A DNA stretch of 64,000 bases from Fallopia convolvulus (taxonomy: Eukaryota; Streptophyta; Magnoliopsida; Caryophyllales; Polygonaceae), in NCBI GenBank assembly GCA_964016875.1, contig OZ024719.1, positions 25,611,877-25,675,876 of the forward strand, given 5' to 3'. Positions within the stretch are counted from its first letter, which is position 1. Each line of letters starts with the position of its first letter. Position numbers and translations under genes: made by a program. Below, one piece after another: positions 11,868 to 22,835 of the stretch. The notes under the pieces were generated by a model. The model saw only the letters and a program-made list of their open reading frames with translations. It made no database searches and was not told where the DNA came from.

Positions 11868-13739
11868 ATGGGCTTCGAATATTCCCATTCTTTGGACACG
11901 CAAGACTACCATTCGTGCTCCATGTCCAATCAGGATGTGGAGAAAATCATCAACAACCAAGGCTTCCCTCCGGGGAGAAACTTCTACTGCCCGACGTACG
12001 ACAATATCGACTGGGTTAAACCTGGATGGGTGTGTTCTCTGGAGTACCCCTTCACTCTGGGAGCCCTATTCCCATTCACTCGCTTGATTTTGAACTTTTA
12101 GGTGGCCTTGAATGTTTATCCGGCGCAGCTGAAGCCGGTCACTTGGAAGACTCTATTCTAGATTGGCGAGTTGTGCTCAGCGAAAAAGGTGGAGTTTGCG
12201 GTGTCAGATCTTCTTTTTGCATATCGCGTTTCGACCTTTGGACTTGGGAATTTTACGTTTCATGCTAGGGATGCCAAGAACCCTCTTATATTGAAGTCCA
12301 AGGTAAATGACAAGGATTGGGCAACCTACTTCTTCTTTGTTGAGAACGCGATGCTAGGCCTTCAGTTTCAACTTGCTTTTGTTGATCAATGGAGTGTTAA
12401 GAGTAAGATACCTTTTCTGAAACCCTTTTACTCCACTTTTGTTTCTTTTCTTCGGAGAGGATTAAACTTTTCCTCATTTTTGCCTTGTCGTTGTGTTTGT
12501 AGTTCCACCCGGTCTCGATGTTCATACTTTGGAAAGTAAGGCGTGCATGAAGATCTTCGATCTTTCTCCGGGGAGGCGAACATACAAGAAGTCGGTCGAC
12601 CTTCTACCCGAGGGTGAATCCAACAACAAGATTGTTGCTCCTCCTGGGGATCACTATGATGAAGAGGAAGAAGATGCACAGTCGGGCGATTTTGAGAAGA
12701 CTGTGGAAGAGGTTGATATTCCCCCGTCGCCGCCCTCGGGCCCCAAAGAATCCTTCAGTATGGTCATCTGGTGAGTCGCACCGCGTCTTTCTTCTAGGGT
12801 TTTGCTTTTTGGATTTTATGTCTTCTGCTACCCTACGGGGTTTTTTCTCTCTATTTTTATATATTATTTTTTATGGACCCCATAGATAAGGTTTCTCCTC
12901 GTCTAGGGCGTAATTTCTCTATAGCCGATATGATACAGCGTAAGCTCAGGTCAAGTGACAAGAAGCCTCCTTTGGATATAAAGATCAAGAGCGAAGCCGT
13001 CATGAGTCTTACCCTTGCTAAAAGGTCCTTGTCTGAGACCACGAAAATCATTAGTCTCGAAAATAAGAGTTCCCAGGACATTCAGCTAAAGCTCTCTGAG
13101 GTTCATTGCTCTAAGGAAGCTCGTTTGGAGGTTCCTACTTCATCCCTCGCCAGAGATACCGGTCTAGCGGTTTGGGAGGTAACATCTATGTTTTATCTTT
13201 CCTATTTTGCATACTCCTAATTGCATCGTTTTTTCTTTATGGCTTGTTCTTTTACTTCGAGCTTTACAAGGTGTTCTCTGGATTGCAAACGCTACTGAAA
13301 AGGAGGGGAATGTCTTGGAGGAAAAGAGACTTAAGTGGGAGAGCGAGAGACTTACCCTGAATAAGGAGATAGTTGAAGTTGTTGAATGTCAGAAGAGAGA
13401 TGCTCGTAAGATCATGATGTTGATAGAGATCGTCGACAGTCATGTTCGTCAAGCCGCTTTGGACAAGTCAAAGATTGAAGACCTGGAGGTTGCTAGGAAT
13501 AAAATGATCAAGGGCGCGCGTATTTCTCGATGATATCCAGGATTGAGATGATCAAGCAGTTCAGTTCAAGGTGTCACTTGGATTGGAACATGGAGGGAGA
13601 GCTCAAAAATTTCAACGAGTGTTACCCTCTTGAGAAGCTTGCGCCTGGTGATGAAATCTTCGCGTCTCTTGATCTTTCAGATGATGAAGCTGCTGGTGAC
13701 GACTCAAAAGGTAGGAAGGATGAAGGTGATGGTTCTTAA
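11868..13739 (+). pseudogene. Antisense, intron-containing ORF of Tat-like element 2
   Basis: Lies opposite to the host element, between integrase and the 3' LTR, the position of the extra antisense ORF known from Tat-lineage elements (for example Grande). The first part (11868-12402) gives a globular protein read through two in-frame TAG codons (12099, 12159). A GTAAGA...TTTGTAG intron (12403-12502) keeps the frame into an acidic stretch (12503-12770), which ends at a GTGAGT donor. Later coding blocks are 12886-13178 (then a GTAACA donor), about 13271-13533 (strongly coiled-coil, K/E rich) and 13530-13739 (acidic tail DDEAAGDDS). Frames do not join cleanly after 12770, so small indels are likely. 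Its function is unknown. A resemblance to plant 'putative gypsy-type transposon' proteins is my impression only. Confidence 0.6.
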
Positions 13740-14689
13740 GGGGACGATCATTAAGTGCCCTCCGTAGGAAGGGTATCGGATGACCCTTCTATGAGCGAGG
13801 CGAACTTAGCAGGTTGTTTTGTTTATGGTGATGATGTACCTTGTGAAGACAAGGATTTATGTCGTGGGCCTTTGTAATTTCTTTTTAGTTTTTCTATGGA
13901 TTCTCTTACTCTTTCTAAGAAGGCTCTCGTAGTCAGATGCGAGCTGTGTTAGGCTAAAACATTGTAATCTTTTGCGTAGTGGACCCTATATTCCCAGGGG
14001 TAGTTTAATCGTACGTTTATTGCTTGTGTTTGCATGTGTGTTTTTTGTGTTCGAACTTCCTTGCAGGTGTTCGTGAATGATTGAGTGCTTCGACGGAAGG
14101 CTTATCGGGAGGGCGAAGACCCCTGTAGAAGGTGTTCATCTCGGGTGGCAGTTGCGCATTTATCGAAGAAAATCATCTATAGTCCGACGGACATCGTGTC
14201 TTTCTTGCACTCAGGGATGTTCCGTCGATTAAAGATGTCAATAGTCTAGGGTTTATTACCTCATCCGTTTTTCAGGTTTGTAAACATTTTTCTTTATGTA
14301 AATGCATGGTTTATTATAATGAAAAGGACGTTTGCAAGCGACATGTTTGAGTGCTTCTTTAAAGTTAAGCTCATGAGAAGTAAAAGAACCATAGCTTCGA
14401 AGAGAATAACACATGCAAGAATCATTGTTTGACGAAAGAAACACTACATTCTAGTCTTCACAAATCAAGCAAGATTCACAGAATACTTCTAGATAGATTG
14501 TCTTAAATAGAGAAATATTGAAAAACCTGGACACAGAGATAACATGCTAGTAACTGGTAGAAAGATGATCGTCGCATCTTATATGAACGGATGATAGGCT
14601 TCGTGTCGGGAGTGCCTTGGCTAACTATTTGCAAGGGAGAGATACTTGTAAAAAATGATAGCGCTTCAGGTATATTGCAGTCCAACTGC
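13740..14689 (-). other. 3' noncoding region of Tat-like element 2
   Basis: Between the antisense ORF and the integrase end. No reading frame with recognisable domains on either strand; no transposon ends seen. Long spacers of this kind are normal in Tat-lineage elements. Confidence 0.5.
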
Positions 14690-14839
14690 GCGGTATAGCA
14701 TCTCTATCCTTAGACTTGAGTTGGTACGCCCCATGCCCAACGACTTTCATGATCTTGTATGGCCCTTCCCTTGTTGGTGCTAACTTGCATGATCCTGTCT
14801 CGACGGTGTTCTAGAACACCTTTCGCAACACCCATTCAC
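14690..14839 (-). pseudogene. Integrase C-terminus of Tat-like element 2 (distal fragment)
   Basis: Minus-strand translation contains KLAPTREGPYKIMKVVGHG and an IPRSWTAIYLKRY segment, the conserved C-terminal end of Tat/gypsy integrases. If the Athila-like insertion and one TTCAC copy are left out, the reading frame runs straight on from 29328, which supports the nesting model. One TAG interrupts it, near 14810. Confidence 0.85.
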
Positions 14840-16195
14840 TGATATCTGCTTTTTAGGTAGGTTTTTAGTGTCTCGATAGATTAGATTTAGTCGGTTTTTG
14901 TACTATAGTTTTATGTTTTTGAGTCTTTTTGCTTTTGTTTTCATATTTCCTTCAGATTCGGAAACTACGCATCTTTTGGGACTTTTTGTAGGCATTTTGG
15001 AGCTTAAACAAAGAATTTAGAGCCTTGCAAGAGAAGGTGGATGAGCTATGGACAAGCTATGAGGTGATAAGCAAAGGAGAAGGCCGAAGAGGAGTGGGAA
15101 CATGAAGAAAAGAGGGGTGAAAACGAGTCAAGATGAGCAAAAACGACCTAAGATCGAGCCAAATAGGTCGTGCACGAGCCAACATGAGCATACTCGACCC
15201 AACTAGAAAATCATGCCCCAGGACCAACCCTAGGAGGGTCGTGCATGACCCATTTGGGTCGTGCGTGGCGTCGACTTTTCCTTATTCTATTATCTTTTAG
15301 ATATATTCAATCTTTTTATTTTAGGAAGGTTATATTATCTTGTTTCCTAGTTAGTTTAGGGCTTCTTTTCCTCTATAAGAGGAGGCTAAAACCTTTAGTT
15401 CAAGGTTCCGATTTTTAGTGTGATTTTTATTCTGCTTTTTGGCATTGGAGGAAGACTTGAGGAACAAGTTGGAGACTTTTTGTAAGACTTCTTTTAGTTT
15501 AATTTGAGTTTTGATTTGGATTGATCATGTCTTCTTGTTTCTTTGCCATGAGTGAGTAGTTTTCTTAGATTCTAGGGTTGGGTGAAAACTCAACACAATC
15601 ATGCATGTCTAAAAATATGAATTCATAACTTGAATGCTTGAAGATCATATCCATCTATCTTGTGCTAAATTCCTTTGCGACAGTTGAGTCATATATCTTG
15701 TGATTGCTTGATCAGTTCTAATAGGATTATTTGTGAAAGTTGATATTCCTAGGTTGATTAATTTGCGAAAGTTGATTGAATAACTTGAATTGTTTGCGAA
15801 AGTTGACTCTTCTATGATCGTAATTGCATGATAGATGTAAATTCTTGTTGGAAGCATGTGTGATTGTTGTTGTGGTAGCCCTAGCCCTAGGATTCGTCTT
15901 TTATATTGATTAAAACTCGTGTCTTTACTTCGATCTTGACCCATAAAGTCGTGCTCGATGCTTTAGCTTTTATTTGTGTTCGTTTGTGTGTGTTTGTGTT
16001 CAGGACCGACCCTCATAGGGTCGTGCACGACCCCCTTCAATTCGGTCCTAACGTGTTTTGCTCGTTATTTCTTTGCTTTTCGTAGTTTATCAACTAATCT
16101 TTTAGCACTATTCTCATTCTCGTGGACGAACCTGACTCTGCTATACACAGCGGGGTCTTGAATATAAATTTATTTGTTCAAGAAACCCTTCAACA
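14840..16195 (+). repeat. 5' LTR of outer Athila-like element
   Basis: 1356 bp, TG...CA. It carries several copies of the family word around GGGTCG/CGACCC (about 15163, 15230-15272, 15926, 16007-16033), including the 16-bp perfect palindrome at 16018-16033. A TATA-like CTATAAGAGGAGG lies at about 15373. Confidence 0.9.
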
Positions 16196-16198
16196 AAT

Positions 16199-16216
16199 TG
16201 GCATCGTTGCGGGGGA
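16199..16216 (+). other. tRNA-Asp-type primer-binding site of outer element
   Basis: TGGCATCGTTGCGGGGGA differs at three positions from the complement of a plant tRNA-Asp 3' end (TGGCGCCGTTGCCGGGGA). It lies three bases after the LTR end. The perfect version occurs in the inner element at 25282-25299. Confidence 0.8.
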
Positions 16217-16317
16217 GTGTGCAATAGTGCCTAGTTTAGTTGATATTTGGGTATGGGACTAGCCCTTACCCTTTTGTTGTTTTTTAATTTTGTTTTCTTT
16301 GTCTTTGGTCGCAATGT

Positions 16318-18156
16318 ATGCCATCTCGTTTTTCCCGGAGAACTTTTGGGATTGACTACGACTGCGAACCCGAAAGATCCTTCCATCGACGTTTGAGAGA
16401 ACAACGAGAAATGGCCGACGCTGAGACTCTTGCTCAACAAATGGAGGAACTCCACGCTCAAATGCAGCGCATGCAAGAAGAACGAGACGCTTCAGCTGCA
16501 GCTGCGCAGTGATTCCAGGAGCAACTGAATGCTATCCCAAGGAATGTCAAGCAATATATGCACCCAGAACTGAGGGTGCCTGAATCGGCGATAGTACTCC
16601 TGGAGATTGACCGCACTTTTGAGATTAAATCTCATTTCATATCCTTAATTAAGCGTTCTCAATTTGAAGGGAAAACCACTGAATGTCCCATGGAGCAAAT
16701 TAAGAACTTTATTGATTTATGTGACACCATTGATGCTGACAATGTCGCACTTGAAAATGTTCTGTTGAAGGCTTTTAAGTGGTCTCTTGCAGGAAAAGCT
16801 TTAAGGTGGTTAGAGAGCTTGCCACCAAGATCTATTACAACGTGGAGAGAGTTGCATGATTTATTCATAACCAAGTTCTTTCCACCGGCAAAAACAACGG
16901 AGCTTAGGAAGCGCATCACCTCCTACCATCAACTTCCAAACGAGATGCTTGTGGAAACATGGGAACGATTCCAAGAGATTCTACGCCAATTCCCTACTCA
17001 TGGGCAACCTCCCTATGTTCTCCAAGAGATCTTCTTTCAAGGCATCAATGCGGCTACCAAGGATTGCATCAACCTTCACTCTGATTGTGGGTTCATTGAG
17101 ATGACTCCAGATGAGGCATGGGCGTTATTGAATAAGCTAACCAACTATGATGCCATGTACGGTACCCAACAAGCTAAGCCGACGGAGAGGAAGCTGTTTG
17201 AACCACAATCCGATGTGGTTGATTGAGATGTGAAGTTCCAATTCATGCAAGATGAGATCAACCGTTTGAAAAAGCAAGTAAGCTACTTTAAATCTTCTCA
17301 ATCTTGTCAAGAATGCGGGTCTTCCGCTCATACTACTTCCAATTGTACTCACTTGCAGCAAGTACAAGCCGCTGAGGCTTATGAGGAGGCAAACTACATG
17401 AGAGGTTCTTATAGGAACCAAAACAATTATGCAGGGAGAAACAATGCTCAACCATCTTGGGGCAATCCAAACTATGACCAATACAAGCAACCCCCTCAAC
17501 AAGAGCAACGTCCCCCTCCCTACCGTCCTCCGGAATATCAAGAGCCACCATCATGGGTGCAAGGGCTGCAAGAAGGAATCAATGGCGTTCGAGCCGAGAT
17601 CAACGGAGTCCAGAATGGGATCAATGGAGTACGAGCCGAGATGAAAGGTGTTCATGCAAAGTTGGGAGAATTTGACTCATGGAGAAAGAACGTAGATTCC
17701 CAACTTGGCCAGCTAGCTACTCAAATCCCGAGACCTCATGGACAACTCCCGGGCCGCCCCGACGAGAATCCTAGAGGCCGACTAGGCGATGGTGAAATCC
17801 GAGCCATGCACCTAAGGAGTGGCAAGGCGATGCCCGAGCCACTTTTGCATAAGGAGGAGGAACAAGCCTCAAGACCGACCCACTTAGGGTCGAGCACGAC
17901 CCATTCTAGGTCGAGCGCGACCCATCTAGGGTCGAACACGACCCCCTCGAGGGTCGTTCTTGAGGAGGCTGTTAACGAGGAAGAAGAGGCGATCGACCCT
18001 GTCAGGGTGGAGCTCGACAACCCTTCACCAGGTAAGTCTTCTAACCCTTGTCTTTCTATTCAATCTCCATCTAAGGTACTTCCTTTCCCTTCTAAGAAAC
18101 CCAAGGACTCGACAGAAGGAAAATTTAAGCGCTTTGTAAGTTGCTTCAAGGCTTGA
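16318..18156 (+). pseudogene. gag of outer Athila-like element, two in-frame stops
   Basis: One reading frame covers 16318-18156 but is interrupted by TGA at 16510-16512 and at 17224-17226. Order: an N-terminal basic/coiled-coil part (AEEM..ELHAQMQRMQEERD type, 16318-16509); the capsid-like retrotransposon Gag domain (16558-17223, containing KALRWLESLPPRSITTW and the FFPPAKT segment); a canonical zinc knuckle CQECGSSAHTTSNC (about 17308-17349) that is intact as C-x2-C-x4-H-x4-C; a Q/P-rich linker with INGVRAEINGVQNGINGVRAE repeats; and a stretch (17877-17960) in which the element's GGGTCG/CGACCC word is translated in frame. A frameshift at about 18141-18156 separates it from protease. Confidence 0.88.
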
Positions 18157-19310
18157 ATCTTTCCACTCCTTTCGCTGAGGCTTTCAATGAAATGCCTGCT
18201 TATACTAAATTCTTGAAGGAGATTTTATCTAGGAAGCGATCAATGTCGGAACTAACAGATGAGGTGAGATCGTTGGAGCTTCCCGAGAAGCTAGGTGACC
18301 CAGGTAAGTTTGCTATTACAATTGGTATTGGAGCTTACCGTTTCAAAGCTTTTTGTGATCTAGGTGCTAGTACAAGCTTGCTTCCACTTTCGATTTGGTC
18401 TAAAACCAACATGGGGCCATTAGTACCGGTGAACATGAGGCTATACATGACGAATGGGTCGTGCGTCAAGCCAACGGTAGTGGTTGATGATTTCCCAGTT
18501 CAAGTGGGGAAGTTCTTTATGCCCAACGATTTCATAGTGATGGAGATGCCCGAGGATCCCGTGGTGCCCATTATTCTCGGACGGCCATTCTTAGCCACAC
18601 CGGGAGCCATCATTGATGTCAAGAACGGTCTTCTCACCTTTAACATTGGAGAAGAAGTGGTTGAGTTCCGATTCAACCCAACCATGAAGGAGTCCAATCA
18701 TGAGGAGGTCAAGATGCTATACACACGCTCCGACTACATTGAGTGTAACAACCTAACGGAGAAATTATTGACTTGGAATCCTCTACCACACGTTTTTGGG
18801 GTCTCAAGACCGACCCTCCAAGGGTCCTGCACGACCCTCCTAGACGAAGGCGAGGAGCCCTACCTTGACTTTGATGCACTTAAGGCGGAGCATGAGGAGG
18901 AAGTTAGCTTGCCCGAGCCTACTCCCGAGCTTAAGGAGCTCCCCGACTCCCTGAGGTACGCTTTTCTTGGTCCTAATTCTGCTCTTCCCGTCATTATTAA
19001 TGCTAACTTGAGTATGGAAGAAGAGAAAAAATTGCTTGATGTGCTTAGGACTCATAGGAAAGACATAGGGTATTCATTAGATGAACTTAGTGGTATTTCA
19101 TCCTCATTGTGCATGCATAGGATTTATATGGAGGATGATCATAAACCCACTATTAAGCATCAACGTAGGCTAAACCCTAACATGAAAGAGGTAGTGAAGA
19201 AAGAAATTCTTAGGATGCTAGATGCCGGTATCATATTTCCTATCTCAGATAGTAAATGGGTTAGCCCCGTACATGTAGTTCCTAAAAAAGGGGGGATGAC
19301 GGTTGTATAG
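18141..19310 (+). pseudogene. protease and RT N-terminus of outer Athila-like element
   Basis: A retropepsin domain with the active-site motif DLGASTSLLP (about 18358-18387) and the IILGRPFLATPG flap-end motif (about 18572-18607). It is followed by the linker and the first conserved RT blocks (HQRRLNPNMKEVV, then WVSPVHVVPKKGG at about 19257-19295). The frame ends at TAG 19308-19310 where rearranged filler DNA begins. The start is not genuine: in an intact element this would be translated with gag as a polyprotein. Confidence 0.88.
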
Positions 19311-19351
19311 ACTATATGAAACACCACTAAGTGGACCACCACTAAGGGGAG

Positions 19352-19753
19352 TTGATTCCAACTAAGACCACCACTAAGTGGAGAATTTGCATAGACTATA
19401 GGAAACTTAATAGTGCCACTAGGAAGGATCACTTTCCACTCTCCTTCATTGACCAAGTCCTAGAACGCTTAGCCCAACACGATTACTTTTGCTATTTGGA
19501 TGGCTATAGTGGTTTTTGGCAGATTCCCATTCACCCCGATGATCAAGAGAAGACGACATTCACTTGTCCATATGGGACGTTTGCTTATAGAAGGATGCCA
19601 TTTGGGCTTTGCAACGCCCCGACCACCTTTCAACGTTGCATGATAGCCATCTTTTTCGACATGATTGAGGAAATAGTGGAGTGTCATTTCATGGTTAGAG
19701 AGGGAATTGTCTTAGGTCATCTAGTGTCTAAATGCGGGGTTGTGGTGGACTAG
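19352..19753 (+). pseudogene. RT core of outer Athila-like element with catalytic box deleted
   Basis: Contains ICIDYRKLNSATRKDHFPL, LDGYSGFWQIPIHPDDQEKT and FAYRRMPFGLCNAPTTFQRCM, the RT palm segments with the first catalytic Asp. After FFDMIEEIVE the frame jumps to CHFMVREGIVLGHLVS, so the YxDD catalytic box and the residues around it are missing. RNase H and integrase are also absent. It is offset in frame from the upstream block by the filler at 19308-19380. Confidence 0.9.
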
Positions 19754-20110
19754 CATTATCAAGAGTTCCAACAGTTCCAGACGTATTATGAGGCTCAACA
19801 AGAGATGGATGATTACCATTGGGCTCATATGGAGAGCTACATGCATTGGAACCAAGGGAACTACCCGGATCGAGATGAGTGAGTACCTCCGACGCATCCA
19901 CCATTCCGTCCCCGACGCCGACCTCCACCTTCACAGTGATGAGCTCCACCTTTCCAAGCTTCAAGAGTTCTTTGTGAGTTTTCTTCTTCCCATCTCTTTA
20001 CTTTTTCATATTATTTTCATGCATGGGGACATTGCATGATTTAAGTATGGGGTAGGGGAAGAAGAAATCTCACATGTTGTACATAATTGAGTCTTTTTGT
20101 GTTGGTTTTG
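19754..20110 (+). other. Post-pol region of outer element up to inner insertion
   Basis: Short fragments of coding-like sequence with no recognised domain, then A/T-rich DNA with GATTTAAGTATGGGGTAGGGG (about 20038-20057), a phrase similar to the polypurine tracts. It ends at TTTTG (20106-20110), the target duplication of the inner element, and continues at 26499. Confidence 0.6.
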
Positions 20111-21299
20111 TGACTCGGCTAAAGTCGTCGTACCAAGATCAAAAATAAATAACCCTATTCTACTAACAAGTATAGTAAGCAATTAAGGGGTCGAACCCAA
20201 GAGAATTGGGATTCTGAATAATCAGCAGGAAACAAGACAGGGTTTTTTTGAAGTTTAAGCAAACAAACAAACAAGCAAATAATATTTGGGATTAAATCAA
20301 TGGAAGGAAAGCAGAGTTTATTCAATCAATTCCACCTTTTTAATCATTCGATGATTGATTCATCCACTTTTCCATTAATTCCCAAGTTAATTCCAATCCT
20401 TATAAAAGATTTCCGCTTGTCCACGGTCCAAGCGAAATTATGATATGAACAAGAACGCTTAATTCAAATCATGCAAAGTATTAAGGATAGAAGGATATTA
20501 AATCATGCAATCAAGCTACGAGTCTCATGCATAAAATAACAATCAAATACTCTTTCTCAATTCTAGTACACGGTCCTAGAAAAGAGTTGTTTCAAGGATA
20601 AATAAGATTGCACATACAACAATCAAACCTAATCCAAACAGTAGATCTAAGTCAATCAAACAAGTTGATCAGGCTCATCAAATCAAACATAGATCATATA
20701 CATAAAAACAAGAGTTTTGATATTAACCAAGGGATAGAAAAGTTACCAGAATCTCACGAATTACATAAAAAGGCTTCCTTGATCAAATAAACTCCAAAGG
20801 AAATTAGTTCTTCATAATAAAACTAAAAACTGGAATAATCTCTGAAAGTGTGCTAAAATGTCTCCTAAAAATACGAAACTAAACTTAAATAGTCGAAAAC
20901 CTAAAAGATATAAATAATATAAAAAGATAGAATAGCTGAGACGAAGTCGGCGCTGAAAAACCACGATTCGCGAACGCGGAACCAAACCGCGAGCGCGGAT
21001 TATCTCCATCTCCTCGGCCGCGGAACCACCTCGAACCGCGAGACCGGTTCCAAACCTCGGGCATGGATCCTGCGTTTTCAACTTCTCTCGAGTCTTCCTC
21101 CACCGCGGTCTCGGGTCCAACCCGAGGGCGCGGGTCTTGACTTCTTAACCTCTTCAACTCGAACTTTAGGACTTCTGTCTTCCAAATCTTCAACTGTAGG
21201 ATCTTCTGATATTACAGATAATCATCCTAATCTAGCCTAAAACACTCAGAAAATCCTAATAAAAATACAGAATTACGTTGTACTAAAACCAGCGTATCA
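20111..21299 (-). repeat. 3' LTR of inner element
   Basis: Bounded by TTTTG on the left and the polypurine tract on the right. It contains a GC-rich cluster (20950-21140) in which CCGCGAGCGCGG-type words alternate with ordinary AT-rich DNA. It aligns end to end with 25305-26493 with few differences. Confidence 0.92.
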
Positions 21300-21311
21300 A
21301 ATTCCCCCATA
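21300..21311 (-). other. Polypurine tract of inner element
   Basis: The minus strand reads TATGGGGGAATT directly against the LTR start TGATACGC. This is the expected plus-strand priming site. Confidence 0.8.
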
Positions 21312-22835
21312 CTTAGATCTTGCTCGTCCTCGAGTAAGCTCAAAATAAATCTAAAAATAAATCCTATCAAAGATCCACAGGAAGTAAAGGGGAATATGTA
21401 AATTCTAACTCTCAACTCATAACCCGAACCCATGTAGAGAAATAATGAGCAAAAGACATGAAAGCTCAAATCACACACCTCACATATACAAGATATAGCA
21501 CTCAAGCTCTAAAAAGTGTAGAGCAACCTAGGATCTACCCAACATCTAAAGTGTAATCCCTAGACCCCAAAGTAGAATCTGAATCCTAAACACTCTGATT
21601 TTACCACTCATTCTACTTAGGCGCCCTTTCGGGTTTTCACCTAATCACTCATTTCATTTTTCTTAGGTGTGCTCACAAATACTCACATCTCTCATAAACC
21701 TCTTATTACCCCAGCCTAATGCTGGTCCGGGTTACATGCTTATTACCTGAGCCGCCCTTTTGGGTTTTCAACTCATCCCATGATTTTTATATGCCTTTTT
21801 CTGAATTTTTTGTGGCCTTTTTTTTAACTTTTTTTTAAAACTTTTCTCTATACAAAACATGGAACAACAATCCCATAAAAATAACACAAATTACAAACAA
21901 CTAACTAAGATAAGCGTAGCGAGTACTTCCTCCCCCATACATAAATCCTTCATTGTCCTCAATGAAGTAAAGATAACGGAAGTAAGCATAGAAGAGGAAA
22001 ATCAGAAGACTCACATACGAAAGAAGAGAGGAATGAACTCCTGGAATTATAATCACCAACCTCAAGAACAAACGGATCTGTCTGGGAATGAACCGCGAGC
22101 GTGGGTATAAACCGCGGGCTCGGGTATAAACCGCGAGCGCGGTTCCTGGAGACAGCAAACACCAATCTTTAACGCCGTCTTCACAACTTCAGCAACCAGA
22201 TCCACACCATAGGACGTCTCCAATGAAAATGAACTGGACTCTTCAAAATAACAAAAACTCTGACGAGCAGCACCCCCATACTTGAACAATGCCACAAAGG
22301 ATGGTGTACAGGCGGACTCACCAAAATGGGATGGAACCTGATAATAGTAACTAACAATTCCAAGGAACTAGACATGGAAAGATATAGAAAAAATGGATTG
22401 GTGGATGATGGTAGAATATGGAAGAACACTCTTTTTCTTCTCTCTTCTTATTTTTTCCTGATTTATCTCGGGGGTTTCACCCAAAAACCTTTTATTTCAG
22501 TGGTTTCACCTGAAAGCCTTTTATATTTTTTATATTTTTTTTAACTTTTTTAACTTCTTTTTTTAATTTTTTTCCGGAAAAAAACAAATTTTTAATTCCG
22601 CGAGTGCGGTTCCAGGCCGCGGGCGCGGTTCGAGTCGCGGGCTCGTCCTCGCCTCGGGCCTGCTCTCTTCGAGATTTGACTTTTTTTAACCTGCAAGTTA
22701 GCCCGACAAAACCAAAACGAAACTAAACTAAAACTAAACTAAAAAGACAAAAAGAAAAGAAAAGAAAAACTTACCTCGGGTTGCCTCCCGAGCAGTGCCT
22801 TTGTTTAACGTCGTTTGGCCCGACGTCCTTTATGC
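21312..22835 (-). other. Long 3' noncoding region of inner element, with hairpin and splice-donor-like site
   Basis: No ORF with recognisable domains where pol would be expected. A perfect hairpin, CTCGGG-TTGCCT-CCCGAG (22775-22792), sits just after the end of the protease frame. On the minus strand it runs into CCCGAGGTAAG, a consensus 5' splice site (22771-22776). The CCGCGGGCGCGG word occurs at 22086-22145 and 22598-22650. AT-rich T-runs at 21815-21845 and 22500-22575. The hairpin plus GTAAG phrase resembles a post-pol motif of Athila elements, where it is thought to precede an env-like ORF; no such ORF remains here. Confidence 0.6.

Noticed and set aside
19754..20110. Env-like ORF of the outer Athila element
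   Set aside because: Only short interrupted frames occur here and in 26499-27948, with no signal peptide or membrane segment.
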